Assembly: GCA_019739295.1 (NCBI GenBank)
Contig: JAHHDV010000004.1
Span: forward strand, 1 to 64,000
Length of the DNA: 64,000 nucleotides
Source: Taibaiella sp.
GTDB taxonomy: Bacteria > Bacteroidota > Bacteroidia > Chitinophagales > Chitinophagaceae
Reading direction: 5' to 3'
Below are positions 49,304 through 59,218 of the stretch, in pieces (within the stretch, counting starts at the first letter, position 1; each line of letters starts with the position of its first letter). Both the position numbers and the translations under genes were made by a program. The notes below the pieces were generated by a model. The model saw only the letters and a list, made by a program, of their open reading frames with translations. It was not told the origin of the DNA and made no database searches.

Positions 49304-51094
49304 CTATTCTTTTATTATTTTCTTGAAATAAACAGAAGCATGGGTGTAGATGCACAGCACATACACTCCTTTGGAGAGCTGCGGGATTTTTAAGTCAAAT
49401 GCTGCTGTATATGCTTTGTCCATAAGGCCCGGTTCATAGATCCTTTTCCCAAGCATATCAAAAACTTCAATTTTCAGGATTTCTTGGGAAGACGGTAATT
49501 TTACCGTCAATTGATCCTTGAAGGGATTGGGGTATACTTCCAAACCATTCATTACTGCAGGCACCTGAAGACCGAGAGTCGTATCCACAATGGTCAGTAA
49601 AACAGAATCTGAAATTTCGGGATTATACGTATAGGAGGCTTTGGCATACACCGTGCCTTCAGATATACCTGTTACCTCTCCTTCTGAATCGATACTGGCA
49701 TTCCCCGTAATGGGGACTATAGACCATGTAATGGCTTCATAAGCCGTTTCCGGTAAAATATGGGCCTCCAGGGATAAAGAGCCTCCGACCGAATGGATCA
49801 CCGGCTCCGCTCCGCCCTCTACCACCACTTCTATACCTGTCATTACCTCTATATCCGGGGATTTCCCAACTGTAAAATTACCGAAATGAACCTGGTGCTG
49901 CCTGGCAACTTTGACGTAGTGCTCGCTCGTATCTGATAGTATATCGGTATAAAAATAACAACCGGCACTATCTGAATCAAATAATGCAAGATCCGTCGGG
50001 TGAAAAGTTCCGGATACATCATAACCTATATTTTGCTTATTGAAGGAGAGCTCAATGTCTACAGGTTCTAAAGAATGATCATAAATTATCGGTAAGCCGT
50101 CCGTAGTATCCAATGAAAAAGGCGTCACCTTCCAGGATACATTTACAGCGCTGTCCTCTGCAAAAATGAACTCATCACAGGCAAAAAAGCTATCCGTAGC
50201 CGGTTGAATAGTAAAATGTGTCGTACCTATAGCTTCCGGGGTGATGGTCACCGGAGTAAAGCTATATTCGGAAGCCCCTACAGGATAGTAAAGCGGTTCC
50301 GTAAAATCGGGATGATAAAAATCCGATAAATTGGCATAAAAAAAGAAATTACGGTAAAAATAGCTGGTCATCGATATAGGTTTTTTCATAACAATGTGGG
50401 GAGGCACTTCTTCTTCAGTGAATGCAGGAAGATCAATATAGGCATCATAGTCTAAAATGATATTGCCACCACCTATGACAATAATATTGCCGGAAGGTGC
50501 TTCGCCTAGTGGTACGGGAGCATTGCTGAAGATCAGCGAGTCGTAAACTAACATATTGGACCTCACATAGGCATACACATTGCCTGCCGGCTTGGACACT
50601 TCCACTTTGTCAGCTCTCAGCCGTGAATAGGAAACGTATTGGTCTGTATCTCCGCAGAATAATATTCTATCGTTCGAAGAAGCTTCGCCTCGGATATTGC
50701 CGCCCATGCCTAAACCGCCGGATTCTACATTACCAAAGATGCTGATGGTCGCGTTCCCTTCCAAAGAAATACTAAAACTAGTTCCCATAATAGATTTACA
50801 GGACACCTCCCAGCCTTCTGGCACTGCTACAATTACATCATATAATTCCAAATTCATCGTCGAATCAGGGAGACCGGAATAGTCAATGGATTCCCCCGTT
50901 TCCACATTGAAATAAGACCAATTTGCAGAGTCTGTCCAATATCCGCTTGTAAATCCACTCTCTTCAGTGCCGGTAAAATGAGCAGTAATTTGAGCATTTG
51001 CGGCTAATGGGCCGCCCAAAAGGAAGCTTGTGGTCAACAATAGTATAAAGATCAATTTCATAAAACAGGTCTTGAGCAAATTGGATAAATACAC
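49304..51094 (-). CDS. Secreted protein with Big_2-like domain and T9SS sorting domain
   Basis: The 596-residue protein has a signal peptide (FILLLTTSFLLGGPLAANAQ) and a long beta-rich region. A Big_2-like module (AITWSIVPITGNASID, GISEGTVYAKASY; about 440-510) is followed by a type A sorting domain (LEVYPNPFKDQLTVKLP to YFKKIIKE). It is probably a cell-surface protein. The beta-solenoid-like middle is unrecognised. An IS or polysaccharide gene link is not evident. Confidence 0.85.
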   Translation of the reverse strand: MYLSNLLKTCFMKLIFILLLTTSFLLGGPLAANAQITAHFTGTEESGFTSGYWTDSANWSYFNVETGESIDYSGLPDSTMNLELYDVIVAVPEGWEVSCKSIMGTSFSISLEGNATISIFGNVESGGLGMGGNIRGEASSNDRILFCGDTDQYVSYSRLRADKVEVSKPAGNVYAYVRSNMLVYDSLIFSNAPVPLGEAPSGNIIVIGGGNIILDYDAYIDLPAFTEEEVPPHIVMKKPISMTSYFYRNFFFYANLSDFYHPDFTEPLYYPVGASEYSFTPVTITPEAIGTTHFTIQPATDSFFACDEFIFAEDSAVNVSWKVTPFSLDTTDGLPIIYDHSLEPVDIELSFNKQNIGYDVSGTFHPTDLALFDSDSAGCYFYTDILSDTSEHYVKVARQHQVHFGNFTVGKSPDIEVMTGIEVVVEGGAEPVIHSVGGSLSLEAHILPETAYEAITWSIVPITGNASIDSEGEVTGISEGTVYAKASYTYNPEISDSVLLTIVDTTLGLQVPAVMNGLEVYPNPFKDQLTVKLPSSQEILKIEVFDMLGKRIYEPGLMDKAYTAAFDLKIPQLSKGVYVLCIYTHASVYFKKIIKE

Positions 51095-51231
51095 TACAAA
51101 AGTAGCAAATTATTCACAACACCTATCTGCAAGAAAATAATATAACTCCGATTTATTTTTTGATACCATATACCTGTGGAGGTATTAAGAATATCTTCAG
51201 CCTATTTTTTTGTTCCACCGTCTTCCTATAG

Positions 51232-52569
51232 TTATTGATCACCCTTAAAAAACGTCTTGTGGGGATGGGTATTTTCTATCTGGTATTTGGGCGTACCCTT
51301 CCTGGATTTAATGACCGCTTCCTTATTGAAGGAATTTTTAAGGTTGTTCACTTTTATCGTTACAGCCCCACCCTCATAAGTGCTGATATCACCGGAATTA
51401 CTGTTTTTATTGAGCAGGACATTATAATCCGTAGCGGAAGGGTATCTTACGGTACAGTTGTTGTATTCTATAACTGGTAATGCACCCGCATTCTTCAGTT
51501 TATTTCCCCACATGAACCCGATAGAGTTCAGCGGCTGCCGGGCAAGGTCATTCAGCACTGCGGTGCATGATTCGTATTTGATCCTGTCGCTGCGGTGATT
51601 AGGGGTACAGATAAACCCTTTGACAGCGCCGTTCGCAATACAATTGTTCAACAGAGCACTAACGGAAACATTCGCATTTGAGCTTACCTGGAAGCCCTGT
51701 GGTATATTATTGGATGTACAATTCTGAAATGAAAAGCTGGCAATATTCTTAGGAAGAATATTGAACAGCTTGGATCCTGTCGCTGCTACAAAGCCACGGT
51801 CCTTGATATTACTGGCAGTACAATTGACCGTTGATATATTTCCGGAATTCTCGTACCAGAAACCCCCATTGTATTCTATACCCCCCCTGCTTTTTGAAGA
51901 ACTGTGTCCGTTCTCCGCTACACATCCCGAAAATACGAAATCTCTGGATCTATTCTCGGTGACGAAGCCGATGCGGGTGAAGTCTGAAGCTTTACAGTTT
52001 TCTACCTTACCATTAGTGGTATTCGCAAAATAATACCCGTCACCGTAATTGCCCCTTGTAAAAGCAGCGGCACAATCAGCCACCTGAACTGTGTTCGAAT
52101 TCTCAACCCGCAGACCGGCCATAGGTGAATTCATGAACTTGCAATTCTTTATGGTGATATTCCGGCTGTTCAGGATGTATAGTGGTATAGAACCTGCAGA
52201 TGGAATAACAGAATTACTTTTCAACAGGACATTGCCGTCAAACGTTATTCCATCTATAGAAATATCTGTCTGTTTTTCTACTTTGCAGAAATCATAGTAT
52301 TCAAGTTTATTATTGTGCTTTTTTTTCAGAATGCTTCCGGGACTTCCTTTAACGTCTGAAGAAATAGACCACCTGCTAAGCAGATACGTCCCCTTAGGCA
52401 CCTGCACATACTTACCCTCGCCGGCGGCTTTCCTCATCGCCTGTTCAAAAGCCCTGGTATCATCTGTCTTGCCATCTCCCACAGCACCAAAATCTTTAAC
52501 ACTGACCTGGGAAAAGGACCATGGACCAATCAATAAGACCAGGATGCAAATGGAAATCTGTTTATACAT
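51232..52569 (-). CDS. Right-handed parallel beta-helix protein, pectate-lyase/GH28-like
   Basis: After a signal peptide (ISICILVLLIGPWSFSQ) the N-terminus VKDFGAVGDGKTDDTRAFEQAM is the classic pectate lyase superfamily start. Repeating beta-helix coils follow (ITIKNCKFMNSPMAGLRVENS, KVENCKASDFTRIGFVTEN). Such enzymes cut or epimerise polysaccharides; the catalytic residues are not clear. It overlaps the glycosyltransferase stop by 8 bp, so it belongs to the polysaccharide operon and may process its product. Confidence 0.85.
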   Translation of the reverse strand: MYKQISICILVLLIGPWSFSQVSVKDFGAVGDGKTDDTRAFEQAMRKAAGEGKYVQVPKGTYLLSRWSISSDVKGSPGSILKKKHNNKLEYYDFCKVEKQTDISIDGITFDGNVLLKSNSVIPSAGSIPLYILNSRNITIKNCKFMNSPMAGLRVENSNTVQVADCAAAFTRGNYGDGYYFANTTNGKVENCKASDFTRIGFVTENRSRDFVFSGCVAENGHSSSKSRGGIEYNGGFWYENSGNISTVNCTASNIKDRGFVAATGSKLFNILPKNIASFSFQNCTSNNIPQGFQVSSNANVSVSALLNNCIANGAVKGFICTPNHRSDRIKYESCTAVLNDLARQPLNSIGFMWGNKLKNAGALPVIEYNNCTVRYPSATDYNVLLNKNSNSGDISTYEGGAVTIKVNNLKNSFNKEAVIKSRKGTPKYQIENTHPHKTFFKGDQ

Positions 52570-53665
52570 TTTCTGATAATTTATGGTTTATAGCAGATAC
52601 GAAAGCAGCTATATCGCGTGTTCTTAAGTATGCTCCGTAATGATCCCTTTCCAATCTATGGTCCAGCCGCTCTTTCATTGCCATTGCCAGTCCCTGGATA
52701 TCATGTGTTGCCGCAGTCAGAAGGTCAGGGATATCCTCCAGCCCCCCGGCACATCTGGTGGTTACCACATTTCCGTTCTGGCTCATCATTTGCAGCAACA
52801 CGTTAGGAAAACCTTCTATCCTTGAGCTTACTACGCACAATTCGGCATGTCTGAAATACGGATACACGTTCTCTGCAAATCCCGGCAGCAACACTTGCCC
52901 TTCCAAACCCAGCCGCTGCACCAGGCTATGCAATTTCTGCCTTTCTTTTCCCTCGCCCAAAATCAATAGTTTTTGCCGTATATCCCTCCTGCCTGATCCG
53001 GGCAAAGGCCTCGATAAGGATATCAAAGCCTTTCTCCTCAATTAATCTCCCGGCAGAAACTATATAAGAGGTATCCATATCATTATCCAAAGGTTTGGAC
53101 TCATAGAGCTTGATCAGGTTTAAATCTATGGGATTAGGTATAACAATTGTAATTTTTCCCAGGTGCGGCATTTTCTGAATGAGTTGCTGCTTCATTAACT
53201 GGGTCTGGCAAATCAGCAAGTCTAATGAACGATAACCGGTATGATAAAGTAATTCAAACATCTTCAATTTCCATCCTTTAAATCGGAAAAATATACTTGT
53301 AGACTCCCTGCCTATATGATATTTTACATTTACAAATCGTAAATATCTTAATATGCCTAATACTCCTGTGGTATGCACATGAGACGTAAAAAGCCAACTG
53401 ATAGCGCTGTCTGTTTGCAATTAACAGATAAAAAAATAATTGTATCAATCCCAATAATTCGGAAGTATTTTTAAACGATTTAATCTTAACTTTTTCATAG
53501 TTTTTAAAAAGCTTTTCCCAGTTTTCAATTCCTTTCCTTTTAAGACTTATGATTTGAACTGTAAATCCTGTTCGAGCATAATGAGTGGCAATAATATTGA
53601 GGATTTGCTCTGCACCACCCAGCATTCCGTTTGGGATTACTATTAATATTTTTCTCGTTATTCAT
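52562..53665 (-). CDS. GT4-family glycosyltransferase, frame broken
   Basis: Breaks at 53649-53653 (A5), about 53412 and 52970-52974 (A5) resolve by one-base removals to 366 residues starting MNNEKILIVIPNGMLGGAEQ. The GT4 features are GGAEQIL, a linker VIPNPIDLN, SAGRLIEEKGFDILIEA and the donor-site motif SSRIEGFPNVLLQMM (E-x7-E type). The ATG overlaps the stop of the upstream acyltransferase as ATGA. It transfers a sugar in assembly of a surface polysaccharide. Confidence 0.83.
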
Positions 53666-53844
53666 TTAATTCTCAAATAAGGTTTGAATTTGAAATGATT
53701 TTCTAATTTCAGGATACGCTCTTTATATGTTAAATTAAAATCCATTTCTTTTTCAGAAAATATAATAGGTCATCATTTTATCTTTTAGCTCATTAAAATC
53801 ACCAATGATCCTAGCAGGTACACCACCGACAATTGAATTGGCTG
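53662..53844 (-). pseudogene. Hexapeptide acyltransferase, 3' part cut off by IS copy 2
   Basis: Starting after the IS, the frame reads NSIVGGVPARIIGDFNELKDKMM, the standard end of a left-handed beta-helix acetyltransferase. It continues to a stop at 53662 if one base is removed from the T4 run 53757-53760. Joined to the 5' part (minus one GCTG duplicate) it gives 186 residues. Confidence 0.82.
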
Positions 53845-53856
53845 TGTAATCTTCCC

Positions 53857-54702
53857 TTAGCTAGCTACATTCAAAACTAAATAATTCCAATCAGAGTTTC
53901 TATTATTATCCTGTTGGAATGTGGGAAACTCGGAGAGTTTTCCATATTTCAACAGGAACTCAGTTGGCGTTAGCTGCCCCAATGAAGAATGCGGTCTTTC
54001 GTTGTTGTACATCCATGCCCATGCATTTGCATATTTTCTTATCTGTGGGAGGTTGTCAAACATATAGCTGTCCAGTACGTCCTGTCTAAAGGTTCTGTTG
54101 AAGCGTTCAATCAAACTGTTCTGTGTAGGCTTTCCCGGCTGGATAAATTCCCACTCTATACCGTTTTTCTTACACCAACTCTGCATAGCTTCCGCTACAA
54201 ACTCCGGTCCGTTATCTGATCGGATCTTCTCAGGCTTGCCGCGCCATTCTAACAATTTTTCCAGTTCTCGTATCACCCGCCGTGCAGGCAGGCTTGTGTC
54301 TACTGCAATCGAAAGAGCCTCACGGCTGAAGTCATCAATGACGTTGAGTGTGCGTATCGTCTTCCCACTACTCAATGTGTCGTGCATGAAGTCAAGGCTC
54401 CAGGTGATATTAGGACCTACAGGACACAGTAGAGGTGCTTTTACCCGAGCCGGAAGACGCTTCTTGCGCTTGTTCCTAAGGTTCAGACGCATAGCAGTGT
54501 ATATTCTATACACTCGTTTATGGTTCCACATATACTGTAGCTTTCTCAGCCGGTGATACATCATCCAGAAACCCCATGTACGGTGAAGTTCTGCCAGCTT
54601 GGAAAGTTCTTCGATGACTTCTGAATCATCTTTACGCTTGGCTTGGTAATAAAAAAACAGACGTACTGATATTGAATAGTGAACAGGCCTGCCGTAGACT
54701 CA
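53857..54702 (-). CDS. IS3-family transposase OrfB (copy 2), frame broken in an A7 run
   Basis: Identical to copy 1 from MMYHRLRKLQYMWNH onward, with the DD35E triad, but the extra base at 54651-54657 shifts the N-terminal part out of frame so the open frame starts only at 54564. Either this copy cannot encode OrfB or the base is a sequence error. Confidence 0.88.
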
Positions 54703-54753
54703 TCCCGAAATCTTCCCGGGCATAACCTACAAGCTCACGCTTCTCGACAGGCC

Positions 54754-55020
54754 CTAGAGCTTTTTTTCAATAACATCTTTTAGTACGGTGATCTGCAGCG
54801 TCTGTTCAGCAACTATTCGCTTATACTGTGCCAGCTCCCGCTCCATATCTTTCATCTGTTTGAGCTGGGAAGCTTCCATGCCCGAATATTTACTCTTCCA
54901 GACGTAAAAGGTACCCTGGCTGATGCCATGTTCACGGCAGATGTCCGTAACGGATTCACCAGATTCCTGTTGCTTTAAAATCTTGATAATCTGTGTCTCG
55001 CTAAACTTACTTTTTTTCAT
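54754..55020 (-). CDS. IS3-family transposase OrfA (copy 2)
   Basis: Identical to the 88-residue OrfA of copy 1, including the slippery A7 run (54761-54767) near its end. Confidence 0.93.
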   Translation of the reverse strand: MKKSKFSETQIIKILKQQESGESVTDICREHGISQGTFYVWKSKYSGMEASQLKQMKDMERELAQYKRIVAEQTLQITVLKDVIEKKL

Positions 55021-55077
55021 TGTCCCTAAATTAATAAACTACATTAAAAATCGTAGCTATTTTAGGGGAAGATTACA

Positions 55078-55460
55078 GCTGGAATTGACTTAGTTACCAC
55101 ACTTCCGGCTGCCACAATGACATTATCCTCAATTTTTACGCCAGGCATTATAATGGAATTCATTCCTACAAAAACGTTATTTCCAATTTGTATTGGCTGG
55201 AAATAAAACCTCCTTCCTTTTTCATCTCTCATTAACCAGGAGGAGCCATCATGAGTAATAAATTTAACGCCTGCAGTAATCGTAACATTATCACCAATTG
55301 ATATTAAAAATGGTTCTGATCCAAACTCAACAGAATAAATACGACAACCTGAGCCAATTTTTACGCCCAACTTTCTTGCATACTTTATCTTCCCTCTAAA
55401 TTTCAAATATATGAGGTCCAGCACTTTATTTATTGTTTTAATAACCCGCATTGAATACAT
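55078..55460 (-). pseudogene. Hexapeptide acyltransferase, 5' part interrupted by IS copy 2
   Basis: The first 127 residues of a WbbJ/Maa-like O-acetyltransferase: left-handed helix repeats (IGDNVTITAGVKFITHDGSSW, IGNNVFVGMNSIIMPGVKI) with the catalytic His in THDGS. It stops just after entering the IS. The ATG directly abuts the stop of the membrane protein gene at 55460. O-acetylation of the surface glycan would be lost if this copy is the only one, though a second family member lies at 62045-62562. Confidence 0.85.
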
Positions 55461-56650
55461 TAATTATTTGCTGAGTGACTTAAAGCTCCTCTTTTTGTTT
55501 TTAAAAATTTTAAAAATTCCCATATTCCTAAGAACTGGCAAACAGAAATTACGGCAATCATAGGGATCCTGTGCCGGGGGCCTTGCAGCTCCGCAAAAGA
55601 GCCATAAAAAACGGCTATCATCACAAACAACACGATCCAGGGGGCCAGTTCTTTAAAATACCTGGATACCAAAATATAAAAGCCGTACAGCATAAATGGC
55701 AGCGTAAGCCAGTGCAGAGTGGACGCAAGTCTTAAAAACCGGTAATCTTCTGATATATTAAGCGGGAACGGTGTAATTAAATAACGGACACTGCCTATCA
55801 GGAAATTGGTCCTGCCGCTGCCCATTTCTTCCAGGGAACCAGTAAAAAGCGAATTAAAAGCAACATAAAACCCAATCGGCAGAACAATCAGAATTAAAAA
55901 TTTTAATATCACACTTTTCCATCTTGACTCGATTTTCTGGGCTACATTAAACAGTATATAAATTAATATTACAACCAATAAAAAATAGCAATAATAGAAC
56001 CGGATTATATTAAACAAGGCAAGAGTAATAATTAGTCCCAGCAAATTCCAGAGGTTAAAACCTTTTTTTCTAAGATATAATATATTATATATGGATACTG
56101 TAGTCATAAACAGCACGAAAGAATCCTTCAGATTGAAAAAACTCTGCCAGGCTAACAAATCCCAATGCAGCAAAAAAAAGACAAAAAACAAGCGGGCAGC
56201 TTTTTTACTTATACCGGATAAAATAAAGGTTTTGTACATAAATACCGCTGCAAGAACCGAAATCGGTAAATTGAACAGGATGGGTGCATAATAATAGATC
56301 CCAAATGCTTTAAAGGCAAAAATATTGATGATGTAATATCCGAAATGGAATCCCCCCGCTACCCCGCTTGCATACAATATGCCCCTGGCGGAAAAGACGC
56401 TCCATACATCCCCGTTCAGGTACTCATACAACCTCCTGGACTGCATAAAATATCTTAGATCATCCTTCAGGTTATATTGTATAACGTCTATAAAATAAAT
56501 AAAATATAAATAGAAAAACAGAAATTTCATTAAAGAAATAAGCGTAGAGTAAATTACATTTTTCAATACGGAAAATATAATCATATTGCACAGCAACATA
56601 ACTAAAATTACCTGTAATGTAAAGGTTAGTTTATCATCTATATATCCCAT
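55460..56650 (-). CDS. Polytopic membrane protein of the polysaccharide locus (Wzy/EpsG-like)
   Basis: The 396-residue protein has about ten hydrophobic helices with a large periplasmic loop near residues 65-110 (YFMQSRRLYEYLNGDVWSVF) and a basic tail. The topology and position among glycosyltransferase genes suggest an oligosaccharide polymerase or a membrane glycosyltransferase. No definitive motif is visible. The gene ends at the start codon of the acyltransferase. Confidence 0.6.
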   Translation of the reverse strand: MGYIDDKLTFTLQVILVMLLCNMIIFSVLKNVIYSTLISLMKFLFFYLYFIYFIDVIQYNLKDDLRYFMQSRRLYEYLNGDVWSVFSARGILYASGVAGGFHFGYYIINIFAFKAFGIYYYAPILFNLPISVLAAVFMYKTFILSGISKKAARLFFVFFLLHWDLLAWQSFFNLKDSFVLFMTTVSIYNILYLRKKGFNLWNLLGLIITLALFNIIRFYYCYFLLVVILIYILFNVAQKIESRWKSVILKFLILIVLPIGFYVAFNSLFTGSLEEMGSGRTNFLIGSVRYLITPFPLNISEDYRFLRLASTLHWLTLPFMLYGFYILVSRYFKELAPWIVLFVMIAVFYGSFAELQGPRHRIPMIAVISVCQFLGIWEFLKFLKTKRGALSHSANN

Positions 56651-56679
56651 CGGCTATAAATTGTCAGTCATTGCAAGTG

Positions 56680-57702
56680 CTACGGAGTAGCGCGAATCAG
56701 GTCTTCGATTATCCACTCTTGAGGTCTTATTGGACCGGGATGCCAGTTAAGACTGTCTTCTTCCCAATACCCTTTACAAGGTTCATATACTTTTGATGTG
56801 AACCCGAAACTGATCTCAATTAACTTTGGTTCATTATCGTGATACACATAATCAAAGGCAATAGCCTGGACCCGCAGGGCATTTTTTATTTCAAAGGAAA
56901 TTGTCAATAGTCTCTTATCTATGGATTCATTATCCGGGTATTCAATCTTGCCGCTTCCGGAAGCCCTGAAATCATTCCGCCTGTTGTATCTTTTGATAGC
57001 AAAGGCCTTATCTCCAATAACAATTATTCTATTGTCACACTCATTTTCCCCGATAAAATCCTGGAAGTAAAGGTAGCCCCTTTCCTTTGGCATTAATTTC
57101 AAATAATCAGGGCGCACAACGATCCTGATCGAACTTCTCAACAATTGCTTCCAGGAAATAATTTTATCCTTGTACTGCTTTACTCTGCCTTTAAAATACT
57201 CCCAACCTGAATACGGGCTAAAGCCTTTCCCAAATGCTATATTAACCAGCCTTAAAGCTTCGGACCTGCTTGGAATGAGTTTCACATTCCGGGAACCTGC
57301 GCCACCTTTTAATTTAAATACAATAGGCCATTCACTTCTGTTGCTGATCCATTCTATGGCACTTTTTTTATCGTAAAAAACATAGGAATCTATTAAAGGT
57401 GCAGCTATTGCTTCCAACAAATATCTCTGTCCGATCTTATCATCAAAATACCATACCGTGTTTCTGTCCGGAAACATTTGAATGGATGTATATTCGACTG
57501 CATAAGCCAATTGTCTTCCGAAAAGCTGTGCCTTGTAATCATTGTGATGCCAGTGCCACAATAGAATATCAAATTGTTTGAGCTCTTCCACAATGCCATT
57601 GGAGTAGCAATCAACTATTTTGTAGTCCATATTATGCTGCTCACAGTAATTGATCCATTGGTCGCTGAACGACCCGTTCCTATGATGTATTGCAATCTTC
57701 AT
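56680..57702 (-). CDS. ATP-grasp-like protein of the polysaccharide locus
   Basis: The 340-residue protein has a Rossmann-like N-terminus (MKIAIHHRNGSFSDQWINYC), the ATP-grasp P-loop-like KLKGGAGSRNVKLI, FQDFIGENECDNRIIVIGDKAFAIKR and the metal site PKLIEISFGF. Related proteins occur in capsule clusters, where they are thought to ligate an amino acid or other carboxylate to a sugar. It lies 5 bp after the capsule-type gene. The exact substrate is unknown. Confidence 0.75.
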   Translation of the reverse strand: MKIAIHHRNGSFSDQWINYCEQHNMDYKIVDCYSNGIVEELKQFDILLWHWHHNDYKAQLFGRQLAYAVEYTSIQMFPDRNTVWYFDDKIGQRYLLEAIAAPLIDSYVFYDKKSAIEWISNRSEWPIVFKLKGGAGSRNVKLIPSRSEALRLVNIAFGKGFSPYSGWEYFKGRVKQYKDKIISWKQLLRSSIRIVVRPDYLKLMPKERGYLYFQDFIGENECDNRIIVIGDKAFAIKRYNRRNDFRASGSGKIEYPDNESIDKRLLTISFEIKNALRVQAIAFDYVYHDNEPKLIEISFGFTSKVYEPCKGYWEEDSLNWHPGPIRPQEWIIEDLIRATP

Positions 57703-57706
57703 TTAT

Positions 57707-59218
57707 TTATTTTTCGCTGTCCTTTTTTGAAAACCATTTAACAAGATACCGGAAAACGATTGTAGCATTTTGACCTTTATCAAATGTAGCATACTTTTCA
57801 TAATTTTTATACGTATATGCAGTAAGGAGATATTTTGTAATCTCTTCTAAGCTATTATAGGTCTCTTTATCTGAGACAGAGGGAAGATCATTTAAAATGC
57901 CTTTCAGATCATTCAAAAGTTCAGGATGGTCTCCGATATTAATTATGCCCTTGAATCCTTTGTACCACGAATTACCAAAGAGGAAGACCGGCTTTCGACA
58001 TAAAAGTGCTTCTATACCTATAGTACCGGTCAGCGTAACAATGGCTTGTACCTGATGAATTAACTCCCTGGAATGAATATTTTCATCTAACATCTTCACA
58101 TTAGGCAATTGATGAATCCGGGAATAAACATCCGGGTATCTTCCCTTATGCCCATCAAATCTGGGATGGAACTGGGTGCTGTGCTCTTTTACTAGTAAAA
58201 TCCAGTCATCCGGCATTTGCTGACTCAGCTGCTTGATGATAGAAACCTGGTTATAAAAATTTCCTGCACTGGGTACAGTAGTCTCTTCCGGCTGGTAATG
58301 TAAAGCAAACAATAAATATTTCTTATTATTAGCAAATTCGGCTTTAGATACAAATCTGGAATAGTTGGTTTTTAATCTTTTTAGTGTTTTAAGTGTAAGG
58401 TAAGAATCCGCATAAGCAGTGGCATGGTTCTTCGGGAATAGGTTGTAGTAATCCAGATGTCTGTATTTGTGTGCTGTAAGATCAGTCTTAAAGAGCCTGC
58501 CAGGTCTCAGCTTAGCAGTCAACCGGCCGATTTTCGCCCGGTTGTTATTGGATTTCTTCTGGTTGATCATGTATTGGGGAGTAGTACCCCGATCCGCCTG
58601 AAACGTTTTGCACTTTTGGGTCAATTTCTCACTAACCCCTCCGGTTATTTCCTTTGTGGGCAACATGAGCGCCTCCCCCTGTATTTCCTCCATCATATAA
58701 AGCAATGAAGGTTCGAAAGTCGGTTTGAATATCAGGACATCAATACCCAGGTACTTTGCTACTAAGTATATGATATAGTCAAAGCCCCTGTGGGGTGCAA
58801 TAGAGAAAATAACGGTATCTATTTGGTGGTTCAGCAAGGTATTGTACCATTGCGTAGCCAGATCAAAAATGAAGTCCTCCCGCTCGCTGAAATTAAAGGA
58901 ATAGCCATCCGCATCCAGCCGGTCCATCATTTTCAAAGCTATCAAGAGCTCACTTCTGTTATTCCAGAACTCCACAGGCAACATCTTTTCCTGATGAACC
59001 TTTATTGTACTTTCCCCAGGTTGGATCCCTTTCCATGCTAAAATATTCTCGTGGAATATGGTACGTGGTAACGAAGAGGTGACCAGTTCTTTTTTACCAT
59101 TATCTCCCCAACCTATCCAGTAAGACACTTTATGGCCTTCCTGCTCTAAGTGTAATGCTATCGGGATCCAGGGATCAGGCAATACGCCGTTCAGCAGTAT
59201 ATTCCTTTGTTTAATCAT
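57707..59218 (-). CDS. Capsule biosynthesis protein-like glycosyltransferase
   Basis: The 503-residue protein has no membrane segment. The C-terminal half (about 340-460) resembles KpsC/KpsS-type capsule proteins: LLVKEHSTQFHPRF, LPNVKMLDENIHSRELI and VTLTGTIGIEALLCRKPVFLFGNSWY. The N-terminal DPWIPIALHLEQEGH is glycosyltransferase-B-like. It overlaps the ABC transporter gene by 8 bp. Likely transfers a sugar in glycan assembly. Confidence 0.75.
   Translation of the reverse strand: MIKQRNILLNGVLPDPWIPIALHLEQEGHKVSYWIGWGDNGKKELVTSSLPRTIFHENILAWKGIQPGESTIKVHQEKMLPVEFWNNRSELLIALKMMDRLDADGYSFNFSEREDFIFDLATQWYNTLLNHQIDTVIFSIAPHRGFDYIIYLVAKYLGIDVLIFKPTFEPSLLYMMEEIQGEALMLPTKEITGGVSEKLTQKCKTFQADRGTTPQYMINQKKSNNNRAKIGRLTAKLRPGRLFKTDLTAHKYRHLDYYNLFPKNHATAYADSYLTLKTLKRLKTNYSRFVSKAEFANNKKYLLFALHYQPEETTVPSAGNFYNQVSIIKQLSQQMPDDWILLVKEHSTQFHPRFDGHKGRYPDVYSRIHQLPNVKMLDENIHSRELIHQVQAIVTLTGTIGIEALLCRKPVFLFGNSWYKGFKGIINIGDHPELLNDLKGILNDLPSVSDKETYNSLEEITKYLLTAYTYKNYEKYATFDKGQNATIVFRYLVKWFSKKDSEK

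Larger units (their letters stand above)
53845..55077 (-). mobile_element. IS3-family insertion sequence, copy 2 (1,233 bp), inside an acyltransferase gene
   Basis: Ends and proteins match copy 1 at 46635-47866. The target duplication is GCTG (53841-53844 and 55078-55081). The only difference I found is one extra A (54651-54657 has seven A against six at 47441-47446), which breaks orfB. Same strand as the interrupted gene. Confidence 0.95.
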
